Assembly: GCA_035771175.1 (NCBI GenBank)
Contig: CM069610.1
Coordinates: 27,246,501-27,310,500, forward strand
DNA length: 64,000 bases
Direction: 5' to 3'
From: Paratinospora sagittata
Taxonomy: Eukaryota; Streptophyta; Magnoliopsida; Ranunculales; Menispermaceae
Translations under genes and position numbers: made by a program
In this document: positions 11,813 to 23,499 of the stretch, one piece after another
Layout of the letters: every line of letters starts with the position of its first letter
Numbering within the stretch: position 1 is the first letter of the stretch
The notes under the pieces: generated by a model
What the model was told of the DNA's origin: nothing
Databases searched by the model: none
What the model saw: only the letters and a program-made list of their open reading frames with translations

Positions 11813-11931
11813 GGGGTGCAACACGAGGACATCCCAAGAGGTCACCCATCCTAGTACTACGCTCGCCCAAGCACGCTTCACTGCGGAGTTCTGATGAGAT
11901 CTGGTGCATTGGTGCTGGTATGATCGCACCC
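11813..11931 (-). rRNA. 5S rRNA gene, unit 28
   Basis: Copy of unit 19. Canonical 5' end, no BamHI site. Confidence 0.9.
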
Positions 11932-12246
11932 ATGAGATACGCAACGAAAAACGTATTTAAATGGTGAGATACAAGGAGCAGTTTGCGGGTAGTAGATCTC
12001 GTAAAGCCACCGAGAATGAAAAAAAAGTGCTCCGAAAACGGACATCGGTAGAAAAAGTTACTACCCGTAGAACCAATACGGAGCAGGTAACGTTTTTCCT
12101 GTTTTAATTATATTTTCGCGGCGTTGGATAACGTAAAATAACAACTGTCAAGAGCGAAAGAAAAAATCAGTTAGAGAGTCTGAAAGGGAGTTCCGACCGG
12201 AGGGAAAAAAAGAAGAAGGAAAGAGAACGAAAAAAGAAGGAAAAGA

Positions 12247-12365
12247 GGGGTCCAACACGATGACTTCACAGGAGGTCACCCATCCTAGTACTACTCTCGC
12301 CCAAGCACTCTTAACTGCGGAGTTCTGATGGGATCCGGTGCATTAGTGCTGGTATGATCGCTCCC
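12247..12365 (-). rRNA. 5S rRNA gene, unit 29
   Basis: Copy of unit 20, but box C is CACCCATCC as in the consensus. Confidence 0.88.
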
Positions 12366-12676
12366 ACGAGATATGCGACGGAAAACTTATTTAAATGGTG
12401 AGATACAGGGAGCAGTTTGTGCCTAGTACATCTCATAAAGGAACCGAAAATGAAAAAAAAGTGCACCAAAAACGGACATCAGTTGAAAAAGTTACAGCCC
12501 GTAGAACCAATACGCAGTAGGTAGCGTTTTTCCTGTTTTTATTATATTTTTGCGGCGTTGGATAACGTAAAATAGCAACTGTCAAGAGCGAAAGAAAAAA
12601 TCAGTCAGAGAGTCTGAAAGGGAGTTCTGACGGGAGGGAAAAAAAAAGGAAAGAGAACGAAAGGAAAAGTAAAAGA

Positions 12677-12795
12677 GGGGTGCAACACGAAGACATCCCA
12701 GGAGGTCAACCATCCTAGTACTACTCTCGCCCAAGCACGCTTCACTGCGGAGTTCTGATGGGATCCGGTGCATTAGTGCTGGTATGATCGCAACC
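12677..12795 (-). rRNA. 5S rRNA gene, unit 30
   Basis: Copy of unit 21, with ATTAGTG where unit 21 has ATTGGTG. Confidence 0.88.
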
Positions 12796-13104
12796 ATGAG
12801 ATACGCGATGAAAAACATATTTAAATGGTGAGATACAGGGAGCAGTTTGCGGGTAGTAGATCTCGTAAAGGCACCGAGAATGAAAAAAAAGTGCTCCGAA
12901 AATGGACATCGGTAGAAAAGTTACTGCCCGTAGAACCAATACGCAGCAGGTAGCGTTTTTCCTATTTTTATTATATTTTCGCGGCGTTGGATAACTTAAA
13001 ATAGCAACTGTTAAGAGCGAAAGAAAAAATCAGTCAGAGAGCCTGAAAGGGAGTTCCGAAGGTACGGAAAAAAAAGGAAAGAGAACGAAATAAAAAGTAA
13101 ACGA

Positions 13105-13223
13105 GGGGTCCAACACAAGGACATCCCAAGAGGTCACCCATCCTAGTACTACGCTCGCCCAAGCACGCTTCACTGCGAAGTTCTGATGGGATCCCGTGCA
13201 TTAGTGCTGGGATGATCGCACCA
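13105..13223 (-). rRNA. 5S rRNA gene, unit 31
   Basis: Copy of unit 22. 5' end TGGTGCGATC. Confidence 0.87.
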
Positions 13224-13527
13224 ACGAGATACGCGACATAAAACGTATTTAAATGGTGAGATACGGGGAGCTGTTTGCGGCTAGTAGATCTCGTAAAGGC
13301 ATCGAAAATGAAAAAAAAGTGCTCCGAAAATGGACATCGGTAGAAAAGTTACTGCCCGTAGAACCAATACGCAGCAGGTAGCGTTATTCCTGTTTTACTT
13401 TATTTTCGCGGCGTTGGATAACTTAAAATAGCAACTATAAAGAGCGAAAGAAAAAATCATTCAGAGAGTCTGAAAGGGAGTTCCGACCGGAAAAAAAAGG
13501 AAAGAAAACGAAAGAAAAATTAAAAGA

Positions 13528-13646
13528 GGGGTGCAACACGAGGACTTCCCAAGAGGTCACCCATCCTAGTACTACGCTCGCCCAAGCACGCTTCACTGCG
13601 GAGTTTTGATGGGATCTGGTGCATTGGTGCTGGTATGATCGCACCC
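13528..13646 (-). rRNA. 5S rRNA gene, unit 32
   Basis: Copy of unit 23. Canonical 5' end. Confidence 0.9.
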
Positions 13647-13959
13647 ATAAGATACAAGACGGAAAACGTATTTAAATGGTGAGATACAGGGAGCAGTTTG
13701 CGGCTAGTAGATCTCGTAAAGGCACCGAAAATGAAAAAAAAGTGCTCCAAAAATGGACATCGGTAGAAAAAGTTACAACCCGTAGAACCAATACGGAGCA
13801 GGTATCGTTTTTCCTGTTTTAATTATATTTTCGCGGCGTTGGATAACGTAAAATAGCAACTGTCAAGAGCGAAAGAAAAAATCAGTTAGAGAGTCTGAAA
13901 GGGAGTTCCGTCCGGAGGGAAAAAAAGGAATGAAAGAGAACGAAAGAAAAAGTAAAAGA

Positions 13960-14078
13960 GGGGTGCAACACGATGACTTCACAGGAGGTCACCCATCCTA
14001 GTACTACTCTCGCCCAAGCACGCTTGACTGCTGAGTTCTTATGTGATCCGGTGCGTTAGTGCTGGTATTGTCGGTCCC
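13960..14078 (-). rRNA. 5S rRNA gene, unit 33
   Basis: Third copy of the unit 15 subtype. Confidence 0.85.
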
Positions 14079-14388
14079 ACGAGATATGCGACGGAAAACG
14101 TATTTAAATGATGAGATACAGGGAGCAGTTTGTGGCTAGTACATCTCGTAAAGGCACCGAAAATAAAAAAAAAGTGCAACGAAAACGGACATCGGTAGAA
14201 AAAGTTACAGCCCGTATAACAAATACGCAGCAAGTAGCGTTTTTCCTGTTTTTATTATATTTTTGCGGCGTTGGATAACGTAAAATAGCAACTGTTAAGA
14301 GCGAAAGAAAAAATCTGTCAGAGAGTCTGAAAGGGAGTTCCGACGGGAGGGAAAAAAAAGGAAATAGAACGAAAAATAAAGTAAAAGT

Positions 14389-14506
14389 GGGGTGCAACAC
14401 GAGGACATCCCAGGAGGTCACCCATCCTAGTACTACTCTCGCCCAAGCACGCTTCACTGCGGAGTTCTGATGGATCCGGTGCCTTAGTGCTGGTATGATC
14501 GCAAAC
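14389..14506 (-). rRNA. 5S rRNA gene, unit 34
   Basis: Third copy of the unit 16 subtype, with its one-base deletion. Confidence 0.87.
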
Positions 14507-14817
14507 ATGAGATACGCGACGAAAAACATATTTAAATGGTGTGATACAAGGAGCAGTTTGCGGGTAGTAGATCTCGTAAAGACACCGAGAATGAAAAAAA
14601 AGTGCTCCGAAAACGGACATCGGTAGAAAAAGTTATTGCCCGTAGAACCATTACGCAGCAGGTAGCGTTTTTTCTGTTTTTATTATATTTTCGCGGCATT
14701 GGATAACATAAAATAGCAACTGTCAAGAGCGAAAGAAAAAATGAGTCAGAGAGTCTGAAAGGGTGTTCCGACGGGAGGGAAAAAAAAAGGAAAGAAAACG
14801 AAAGAAAAAGTGAAAGA

Positions 14818-14936
14818 GGGGTGCAACACGAGGACATCCCAAGAAGTCACCCATCCTAGTACTACTCTCGCCCAAGCACGCTTGACTGCGGAGTTCTGAT
14901 GGGATCCGGTGCATTGGTGCCGGTATGATCGCACCA
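14818..14936 (-). rRNA. 5S rRNA gene, unit 35
   Basis: Third copy of the unit 17 subtype. 5' end TGGTGCGATC. Confidence 0.87.
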
Positions 14937-15246
14937 ATGAGATACGCGACGGAAAACGTATTTAAATGGTGAGATACAGGGAGCAGTTTGCGGCTAGCAG
15001 ATCTCGTTAAGGCACCGAAAATGAAAAAAAAGTGCTCCGAAAATGGAAATTGGTAGAAAAAGTTACTGCCCGTAGAACCAATACGCAGCAGGCAGCGTTT
15101 TTCCTGTTTTTATTATATTTTTGCGGCCTTGGATAACTTAAAATAGCAACTGTTAAGAACGAAAGAAAAAATCAGTCAGAGAGCCTGAAAGGGAGTTCCG
15201 ACGGGAGGGAAAAAAAAGGAAAGAGAACAAAAGAAAAAGTAAAAGA

Positions 15247-15362
15247 GGGGTGCAACACGAGAACTTCCTCGGAGGTCACCCATCCTATAACTACTCTCGC
15301 CCAAGCACGTTTAACTGCGTTCTAAAGGGTTCCGATGCATTAGTGCTGGTATGATCGCTCCC
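15247..15362 (-). pseudogene. Degenerate 5S rRNA gene, unit 36
   Basis: Three bases short. GAG is missing after box A, the BamHI region reads GGGTTCCGATGC, and the box C end has CATCCTATAAC. It lies exactly at the end of the third higher-order repeat copy. Confidence 0.8.
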
Positions 15363-15674
15363 ACGAGATACGCGACGGAAAACGTATTTAAATGGTGAGA
15401 TAAAGGGAGCAGTTTGTGGCTAGTACATCTCGTAAGAGCACCGAAAATGAAAAAAAAAAGTGCACCGAAAACGGAAATCGGTAGAAAAAGTTACAGCCGG
15501 TAGAACCAATACGCAGGAGGTAGCATTTTTCCTTTTTTATTATATTTTCGCGGCGTTGGATAACGTGAAATAGCAACCGTCAAAAGCGAAAGAAACAATC
15601 AGTCAGAGAGTCTGAAAGAGAGTTTCGACGGGAGGGAAAAAAAAAGGAAAGAGAACGAAAGAAAAAGTAAAAGA

Positions 15675-15793
15675 GGGGTGCAACACGAGGACATCCCAGG
15701 AGGTCACCCATCCTAGTACTACTCTCGCCCAAGCACGCTTCACTGCGGAGTTCTGATGGGATACGGTGCATTAGTGTTGGTATGATTGCAACC
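15675..15793 (-). rRNA. 5S rRNA gene, unit 37
   Basis: 5' end GGTTGCAATC. GGATAC replaces the BamHI site. The upstream AT box is mutated to ACTTAAAT. Confidence 0.86.
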
Positions 15794-16103
15794 ATGAGAT
15801 ACGCGACAGAAAACGTACTTAAATGGTGAGATACAGGGAGCAGTTTGTGGGTAGTAGATCTCGTAAAGGCATCGAGAATGAAAAAAAGGTGCTCCGAAAA
15901 CGGACATCGGTAGAAAAAGTTATTGCCCGTAGAACTATTACGCAGCAGGTAGCGTTTTTTCTGTTTTTATTATATTTTCGCGGCATTGGATAACATAAAA
16001 TAGCAACTGTCAAGAGCGAAAGAAAAAATGAGTCAGAGAGTCTGAAAGGGTGTTCCGACGGGAGGGAAAAAAAAGGAAAGAAAACGAAAGAAAAAGTGAA
16101 AGA

Positions 16104-16222
16104 GGGGTGCAACACGAGGACTTCCCAAGAAGTCACCCATCCTAGTTCTACTCTCGCCCAAGCACGCTTGACTGCGGAGTTCTGATGGGATCCGGTGCAT
16201 TGGTGCTGGTATGATCGCACCA
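16104..16222 (-). rRNA. 5S rRNA gene, unit 38
   Basis: Resembles units 17/26/35 with its flanks, a separate partial return of the higher-order repeat. 5' end TGGTGCGATC. Confidence 0.87.
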
Positions 16223-16532
16223 ATGAGATACGCGACGGAAAACGTATTTAAATGGTGAGATACAGGGAGCAGTTTGCGGCTAGCAGATCTCGTTGGGGCA
16301 CCGAAAATGAAAATAAAGTGCCCCGAAAACGGAAATTGGTAGAAAAAGTTACTGCCCGTAGAACCAATACGCAGCAGGCAGCGTTTTTCCTGTTTTTATT
16401 ATATTTTTGCGGCCTTGGATAACTTAAAATAGCAACTGTTAAGAACGAAAAAAAAAATCAGTCAGAGAGTCTGAAAGGGAGTTCCGACGGGAGGGAAAAA
16501 AAAGGAAAGAGAACGAAAGAAAAAGTAAAAGA

Positions 16533-16651
16533 GGGGTGCAACACGAGAACTTCCCAAGGGGTCACCCATCCTAGTACTACTCTCGCCCAAGCACGCTTCA
16601 CTGAGGAGTTCTGATGGGATCCGGTGCATTAGTGCTGGCATGATCGCACCC
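16533..16651 (-). rRNA. 5S rRNA gene, unit 39
   Basis: Canonical 5' end GGGTGCGATC. CTGAGGAG beside box A. BamHI site kept. Confidence 0.9.
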
Positions 16652-16961
16652 ATGAGATACGCGACGGAAAACATATTTAAATGGTGAGATACAGGGAGCA
16701 GTTTGCGGCTACTTGATCTCGTAAAGGCACCGAAAATGAAAAAAAAGTGCACCGAAAATGGACATCGGTAGAAAAAGTTACTGCCCGTAGAACCAATACC
16801 CAGCAGGTAGCGTTTTTCTTGTTTTTATTATATTTTCGCGGCGTTTGATAACGTAAAATAGCAACTGTCAAGAGCGAAAGAAAAAATCTGTCAGAGAGTC
16901 TGAAAGGGAGTTCCGACGGGAGGAAAAAAAATGGAAAGAGAACGAAAGAAAAAGTAAAAGA

Positions 16962-17080
16962 GGGGTGCAACACGGAGACTTTACGGGAGGTCACCCATCC
17001 TAGTACAACTATCGCCCAAGCACGCTTAACTGCGGAGTTCTGATGGGATCTGGTTCACTATCGCTGGTATGATTGCTCCC
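16962..17080 (-). rRNA. 5S rRNA gene, unit 40
   Basis: 5' end GGGAGCAATC, GGATCT, GGTTCACTATCGC changes. 3' part reads GGAGACTTTACGGG, a signature shared with units 49, 55 and 57. Confidence 0.85.
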
Positions 17081-17393
17081 ACGAGATACGCGACGAAAAA
17101 CGTATTTAAATGGTGAGATACAGGGTGTAGTTTGCGGCTAGTAGATCTCGTAAAGGCACCGAAAATAAAAAAAAAAAAGTGCTCCGAAAACGGACATCGG
17201 TATAAAAAGTTATTGCCCGTAGAAACAATTCGCAGCAGGTAGCGTTTTTCCTATTTTTATTATATTTTCGCGACGTTGGATAACGTAAAATAGCAATTGC
17301 CAAGAGCGAAAGAAAAAATCAGTCAGAGAGTCTGAGAGGGAGTTCCGACGGGAGGGAAAAAAAGGAAAGAGAACGAAAAAAAAAAGTAAAAGA

Positions 17394-17512
17394 GGGGTGC
17401 AACACGAGGGCTTCCCAGGAGGTCACCCATCCTAATACTACTCTCGCCCGAGCACGCATTACTGCGGAGTTCTGATGAGATCCGTTCCATTAGTGCCGGT
17501 ATGATCGCACCC
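17394..17512 (-). rRNA. 5S rRNA gene, unit 41
   Basis: Box A is changed to AGTAATGCG and the BamHI region to GAGATCCGTTCC. 5' end canonical. Confidence 0.86.
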
Positions 17513-17822
17513 ATGAGATACGTTACGAAAAATGTATTTAAATGGTGAGATACAGGGAGGAGTTTGCGGCTAGTAGATCACGTAAAAGCACCGAAAATGA
17601 AAAAAAAAGTGCTCCGAAAACGGAAATCGGTAGAAAATGTTACTGCCCGTAGAACCAATACGCAGCAGGTAGCGTTTCTCTTGTTTTTATTATATTTTCG
17701 CGGCGTTGGATAACGTAAAATAACAACTGTCAAGAGCGAAAGAAAAAATCAGTCAGAGAGTCTGAAAGGGAGTTCCGACGGGAGGGAAAAAAAGGAAAGA
17801 GAACGAAAGAAAAAGTAAAAGG

Positions 17823-17941
17823 GGGGTGCAACACGAGGGCTTCCCAGGAGGTCACCCATCCTAGTACTACTCTCGCCCAAGCACGCATAACTGCGGAGTT
17901 CTGATGGGATCTGGTGCACTAGTGCTGGTATGATCGCACCA
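17823..17941 (-). rRNA. 5S rRNA gene, unit 42
   Basis: Box A AGTTATGCG, GGATCT, GTGCACTAGTGC. 5' end TGGTGCGATC. Subtype shared with units 45, 47 and 53. Confidence 0.87.
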
Positions 17942-18247
17942 ATGAGATACGCGACGAAAAACATATTTAAATAGTGAGATGCAGGGAGCAATTTGCGGTT
18001 AGTAGATCTCGTAAAGGCACCGAAAAAAAAAAAGTGCTTTGAAAACGGACATCGGTAGAAAAAGTTACTGATCGTAGAACCAATACGCAACAGGCAGCGT
18101 TTTTCCTGTTTTTATTATATTTTCGCGGCGTTGGAAAACGTAAAATAGCAACTGTCAAGAGCGAAAGAAAAAATCAGTCAGAGAGTCTGAGAGGGAGTTC
18201 CGACGGGAGGGAAAAAAAGGAAAGAGAACGAAAGAAAAAGGAAAAGA

Positions 18248-18366
18248 GGGGTGCAACACGAGAACTTCCTAGGAGGTCACCCATCCTAATACTACTCTCG
18301 CCCGAGCACGCATTACTGCGGAGTTCTTATGAGATCCGTTCCATTAGTGCCGGTAAGATTGCACCC
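18248..18366 (-). rRNA. 5S rRNA gene, unit 43
   Basis: Box A AGTAATGCG, GAGATCCGTTCC. 5' end GGGTGCAATC. The upstream AT box is weakened to GTTTAAA. Confidence 0.84.
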
Positions 18367-18676
18367 ATGAGATACGTTACGAAAAAAGTGTTTAAATGGT
18401 GAGATACAGGGAGCAGTTTGCGTCTAGTAGATCTCGTAAAGGCACCGAAAATGAAAAATAAGTGCTCCGAAAATGGAAATCGGTAGAAAAAGTTACTGCC
18501 CGTAGAGCCAATACGCAGCAGGTAGCGTTTCTCCTGTTTTTATTATATTTTCGCGGCGTTGGATAACATAAAATAGCAACTGTCAAGAGCGAAAGAAAAA
18601 ATCAGTCATAGAGTCTAAAAGGGAGTTCCGACGGGAGGGAAAAAAAAGGAAAGAGAACGAAAGAAAAAGTAAAAGA

Positions 18677-18796
18677 GGGGTGCAACACGAGAACTTCCCC
18701 GGAGGTCACCCATCCTAATACTACTCTCGCCCCGAGCAGGCATTACTGCGGAGTTCTGATGAGATCCGTTCCATTAGTGCCGGTAAGATCGCACCC
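18677..18796 (-). rRNA. 5S rRNA gene, unit 44
   Basis: Like unit 43, with one inserted base in the intermediate element (CGCCCCGAG on the plus strand). Confidence 0.84.
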
Positions 18797-19107
18797 ATGA
18801 GATACGTTACGAAAAACGTGTTTAAATGGTGAGATACAGGGAGCAGTTTGCGGCTAGTAGATCTCGTAAAGGCACCGAAAATGAAAAAAAAGTGCTCCGA
18901 AAATGGAAATCTTTAGAAAAAGTTACTGCCTATAGAGCCAATACGCAGCTGGAAGCGTTTCTCCTATTTTTATTATATTTTCGCGGCGTTGGATAACATA
19001 AAATAGCAACTGTCAAGAGCGAAAGAAAAAATCAGTCATAGAGTCTAAAAGGGAGTTCCGACGGGAGGGGAAAAAAAAGGAAAGAGAACGAAAGAAAAAG
19101 TAAAAGA

Positions 19108-19226
19108 GGGGTGCAACACGAGTGCTTCCCAGGAGGTCACCCATCCTAGTACTATTCTCGCCCAAGCACGCATAACTGCGGAGTTCTGATGGGATCTGGT
19201 GCACTAGTGCTGGTATGATCGCACCA
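19108..19226 (-). rRNA. 5S rRNA gene, unit 45
   Basis: Box A AGTTATGCG, GGATCT. 5' end TGGTGCGATC. ACTATTCTCG change before the intermediate element. Confidence 0.86.
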
Positions 19227-19536
19227 AGGAGATACGCGACGAAAAACGTATTTAAATGGTGAGATACAGGGTGTAGTTTGCGGCTAGTAGGTCTCGTAAA
19301 GGCACCGAAAATGAAAAAAAATTGCTCCAAAAACGGACATCGGTATAAAAAGTTACTGCCCGTAGAAACAATACGCAGCAGGTAGCGTTTTTCCTATTTT
19401 TATTATATTTTCGCAGCGCTGGATAACGTAAAATAGCAATTGTCAAGAGCGAAAGAAAAAATCAGTCAGAGAGTCTGAGAGGGAGTTCCAATGGGAGGGA
19501 AAAAAAAGGAAAGAGAACGAAAGAAAAAGGAAAAGA

Positions 19537-19655
19537 GGGGTGCAACACGAGAACTTCCTAGGAGGTCACCCATCCTAATACTACTCTCGCCCGAGCACGC
19601 ATTACTGCGGAGTTCTGATGAGATCCGTTCCATTAGTGCCGGTAAGATCGCACCC
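19537..19655 (-). rRNA. 5S rRNA gene, unit 46
   Basis: Box A AGTAATGCG, GAGATCCGTTCC. Five units upstream of its near-copy, unit 51. Confidence 0.85.
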
Positions 19656-19965
19656 ATGAGATACGTTACGAAAAACGTGTTTAAATGGTGAGATACAGGG
19701 AGCAGTTTGCGGCTAGTAGATCTCGTAAAGGCAACGAAAATGAGAAAAAAGTGCTCCGAAAACGGAAATCGGTAGAAAAAGTTACTGCCCGCAGAGCCAA
19801 TACGCAGCAGGTAGCGTTTCTCCTGTTTTTATTATATTTTCGCGGCGTTGGATAACATAAAATAGCAATTGTCAAGAGCGAAAGAAAAAATCAGTCATAG
19901 AGTCTAAAAGGGAGTTCCGACGGGAGGGAAAAAAAAGGAAAAAGAACGAAAGAAAAAGTGAAAGA

Positions 19966-20084
19966 GGGGTGCAACACGAGGGCTTCCCAGGAGGTCACCC
20001 ATCCTAGTACTACTCTCGTCCAAGCACGCATAACTGCGGAGTTCTGATGGGATCTGGTGCACTAGTGCTGGTATGATCGCACCA
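19966..20084 (-). rRNA. 5S rRNA gene, unit 47
   Basis: Box A AGTTATGCG, GGATCT. TCGTCCAAG in the intermediate element, shared only with unit 53. 5' end TGGTGCGATC. Confidence 0.86.
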
Positions 20085-20395
20085 ATGAGATACGCGACGA
20101 AAAACGTATTTAAATGGTGAGATACAGGGAGCAATTTGCGGCTAGTAGATCTCGTAAAGGCACCGAAAATGAAAAAAAAAGTGCTTTGAAAACGGACATC
20201 GGTAGAAAAAGTTACTGCCCGTAGAAACAATACGCGGCAGGCAGCGTTTTTCCTGTTTTTATTATATTTTCGCGGCGTTGGATAACTTAAAATAGCAACT
20301 GTTAAGAACGAAAGAAAAAATCAGTCAGAGAGTCTGAAAGGGTGTTCCGACGGGAGGGAAAAAAAAGGAAAGAGAACGAAAGAAAAAGAAAAAGA

Positions 20396-20514
20396 GGGGT
20401 GCAACACGAGAACTTCCCAAGGGGTCACCCATCCTAGTACTACTCTCGCCCAAGCACGCTTCACTGAGGAGTTCTGATGGGATCCGGCGCATTAGTGCTA
20501 GCTTGATCGCACCC
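20396..20514 (-). rRNA. 5S rRNA gene, unit 48
   Basis: Canonical 5' end. CTGAGGAG beside box A. GCTAGCTTGATC near the start. Partner of unit 54. Confidence 0.88.
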
Positions 20515-20814
20515 AGGAGATACGCGACGGAAATCGTATTTAAATGGTGAGATACAGGGAACAGTTTGCGGGTAGTAGATCTCGTAAAGGCACCGAAAAT
20601 GTAAAAAAAGTGCACCGAAAATGGACATCGGTAGAAAAAGTTACTGCCCGTAGAACCAATACCCAGCAGGTAGAGTTTTTCCTGTTTTTATTATATTTTC
20701 GCGGCGTTGGATAACGTAAAATAGCAACTGTCAAGAGCGAAAGAAAAAATCAGTCAGAGAGTCTGAAAGGGAGTTCCGACGGGAGGAAAAAAAATGGAAA
20801 GAAAAAGTAAAAGA

Positions 20815-20933
20815 GGGGTGCAACACGGAGACTTTACGGGAGGTCACCCATCCTAGTACTACTCTCGCCCAAGCACGCTTCACTGCGGGGTTCTGATGGG
20901 ATCTGGTGTACTAGCGCTGGTATGATTGCTCCC
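20815..20933 (-). rRNA. 5S rRNA gene, unit 49
   Basis: 5' end GGGAGCAATC, GGATCT, GGAGACTTTACGGG 3' part. The spacer is about 10 bp short in the terminator region. Partner of unit 55. Confidence 0.86.
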
Positions 20934-21243
20934 ACGAGATACGCGACACAAAATGTATTTAAATGGTGAGATACAGGGTGTAGTTTGCGGCTAGTAGATC
21001 TCGTAAAGGCACCGAAAAAGAAAAAAAAGTGCTCCGAAAACGGACATCGGTATAAAAAGTTACTGCCCGTAGAAACAATACGCAGCAGGTAGCGTTTTTC
21101 CTGTTTTTATTATATTTTCGCGGCGTTGGATAACGTAAAATAGCAATTGTCAAGAGCGAAAGAAAAAATCAGTCAGAGAGTCTGAGAGGGAGTTCCGACG
21201 GGAGGGAAAAAAAATGAAAGAGAACGAAAGAAAAAGTAAAGGA

Positions 21244-21362
21244 GGGGTGCAACACGAGAACTTCCCAGGAGGTCACCCATACTAATACTACTCTCGCCCG
21301 AGCATGCTTAACTGCGAAGTTCTGATGAGATCCGTTTCATTAGCGCCGGTATGATCGCACCC
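21244..21362 (-). rRNA. 5S rRNA gene, unit 50
   Basis: GAGATCCGTTTC replaces the BamHI region, ACTGCGAAG lies beside box A, and box C reads CCATACTAATAC. Partner of unit 56. Confidence 0.85.
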
Positions 21363-21672
21363 ATAAGATAAGTTACGGAAAACGTATTTAAATGGTGAGA
21401 TACAGGGAGCAGTTTGCGGCTAGTAGATCTCGTAAAGGCACCGAAAATGAAAAAAAAAGTGCACCGAAAATGGACATCGGTAGAAAAAGTTACTGCCCGT
21501 AGAAACAATACGCAGCAGGTAGCGTTTTTCCTATTTTTATTATATTTTCGCGGCACTGGATAACGTAAAATAGCAATTGTCAAGAGCGAAAGAAAAAATC
21601 AGTCAGAGAGTCTGAGAGGGAGTTCCGACGGGAGGGAAAAAAAGGAAAGAGAACGAAAGAAAAAGGAAAAGA

Positions 21673-21791
21673 GGGGTGCAACACGAGAACTTCCGGGGAG
21701 GTCACCCATCCTAATACTACTCTCGCCCGAGCACGCATTACTGCGGAGTTCTGATGAGATCCGTTCTATTAGTGCCGGTAAGATCGCACCC
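21673..21791 (-). rRNA. 5S rRNA gene, unit 51
   Basis: Box A AGTAATGCG, GAGATCCGTTCT. Near-copy of unit 46. Confidence 0.85.
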
Positions 21792-22102
21792 ATGAGATAC
21801 GTTACGAAAAACGTGTTTAAATGGTGAGATACAGGGAGCAGTTTGCGGTTAGTAGATCTCGTAAAGGCACCGAAAATGAAAAAAAAGTGCTCCGAAAACG
21901 GAAATCGGTAGAAAAAGTTACCGCCCGCAGAGCCAATACGCAGCAGGTAGCGTTTCTCCTGTTTTTATTATATTTTTGCGGCGTTGGATAACATAAAATA
22001 GCAACTGTCAAGAGCGAAAGAAAAAATCAGTCATAGAGTCTAAAAGGGAGTTCCGACGGGAGGGAAAAAAAAAGGAAAGAGAACGAAAGAAAAAGTAAAA
22101 GA

Positions 22103-22221
22103 GGGGTGCAACACGAGAACTTCCCCGGAGGTCACCCATCCTAATACTACTCTCGCCCGAGCACGCATTACTGCGGAGTTCTGATGAGATCCGTTCCATT
22201 AGTGCCGGTATGATCGCACCC
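22103..22221 (-). rRNA. 5S rRNA gene, unit 52
   Basis: Box A AGTAATGCG, GAGATCCGTTCC. Canonical 5' end, with TATGATCG restored. Confidence 0.86.
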
Positions 22222-22531
22222 ATGAGATACGTTACGAAGAATGTATTTAAATGGTGAGATACAAGGAGCAGTTTGCGGCTAGTAGATCTAGTAAAGGCAC
22301 CGAAAATTAAAAAAAAGTTCTCCGAAAATGGAAATCGGTAGAAAAAGTTACTGCCCGTAGAACCAATACGCAGCAGGTAGCGTTTCTCTTGTTTTTATTA
22401 TATTTTCGCGGCGTTGGATAACGTAAAATAGCAACTGTCAAGAGCGAAAGAAAAAATCAGTCAAAGAGTCTGAAAGGGAGTTCCTACGGGAGGGAAAAAA
22501 AAGGAAAGAGAACGAAAGAAAAAGTGAAAGA

Positions 22532-22650
22532 GGGGTGCAACACGAGGGCTTCCCAGGAGGTCACCCATCCTAGTACTACTCTCGTCCAAGCACGCATAAC
22601 TGCGGAGTTCTGATGGGATCTGGTGCACTAGTGCTGGTATGATCGCCCCA
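22532..22650 (-). rRNA. 5S rRNA gene, unit 53
   Basis: Partner of unit 47. 5' end TGGGGCGATC. Confidence 0.86.
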
Positions 22651-22960
22651 ATGAGATACGCGACGAAAAACGTATTTAAATGGTGAGATACAGGGAGCAA
22701 TTTGCGGCTAGTAGATCTCGTAAAGGCACCGAAAATGAAAAAAAAGTGCTTTGAAAACGGACATCGGTAGAAAAAGTTACTGCCCGTAGAACCAATACGC
22801 GGTAGGCAGCGTTTTTCCTGTTTTTGTTATATTTTCGCGGCGTTGGATAACTTAAAATAGCAACTGTTAAGAACGAAAGAAAAAATCAGTCAGAGAGTCT
22901 GAAAGGGTGTTCCGACGGGAGGGAAAAAAATGGAAAGAGAACGAAAGAAAAAGAAAAAGA

Positions 22961-23079
22961 GGGGTGCAACACGAGAACTTCCCAAGGGGTCACCCATCCT
23001 AGTACTACTCTCGCCCAAGCACGCTTCACTGAGGAGTTCTGATGGGATCCGGTGCATTAGTGCTGGCTTGATCGCACCC
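22961..23079 (-). rRNA. 5S rRNA gene, unit 54
   Basis: Partner of unit 48. BamHI site kept, canonical 5' end. Confidence 0.89.
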
Positions 23080-23380
23080 AGGAGATACGCGACGGAAATC
23101 GTATTTAAATGGTGAGATACAGGGAACAGTTTGCGGGTAGTAGATCTCGTAAAGGCACCGAAAATGAAAAAAAAAGTGCACCGAAAATGGACATCGGTAG
23201 AAAAAGTTACTACCCGTAGAACCAATACCCAGCAGGTAGCGTTTTTCCTGTTTTTATTATATTTTCGCGGCGTTGGATAACGTAAAATAGCAACTGTCAA
23301 GAGCGAAAGAAAAAATCAGTCAGAGAGTCTGAAAGGGAGTTCCGACGGGAGGAAAAAAAATGGAAAGAAAAAGTAAAAGA

Positions 23381-23499
23381 GGGGTGCAACACGGAGACTT
23401 TACGGGAGGTCACCCATCCTAGTACTACTCTCGCCCAAGCACGCTTCACTGCGGAGTTCTGATGGGATCTGGTGCACTAGCGCTGGTATGATTGCTCCC
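23381..23499 (-). rRNA. 5S rRNA gene, unit 55
   Basis: Partner of unit 49. 5' end GGGAGCAATC. Confidence 0.86.

Larger units (their letters stand above)
9963..13826. repeat. 9-unit higher-order repeat, copy 2
   Basis: Units 24-32 repeat units 15-23 in the same order with a constant offset of 3,863 or 3,864 bp. That constancy and the near-identity point to recent unequal exchange or a segmental tandem duplication inside the array, unless it reflects an assembly duplication. Confidence 0.88.
13827..15204. repeat. 9-unit higher-order repeat, partial copy 3
   Basis: Units 33-35 and the next spacer repeat units 15-17 at the same offset. Similarity to copies 1 and 2 breaks at about 15,205, just before unit 36, where GACGGAAGG becomes GACGGGAGG and the following gene is a different, damaged subtype. 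Confidence 0.85.
19930..21505. repeat. Six-unit-spaced higher-order repeat, segment 1
   Basis: Units 47-50 and their spacers recur as units 53-56 at a constant offset of 2,565-2,566 bp, that is six units. About 1.58 kb is shared. Similarity starts just before unit 47 and ends in the spacer after unit 50. Confidence 0.8.
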
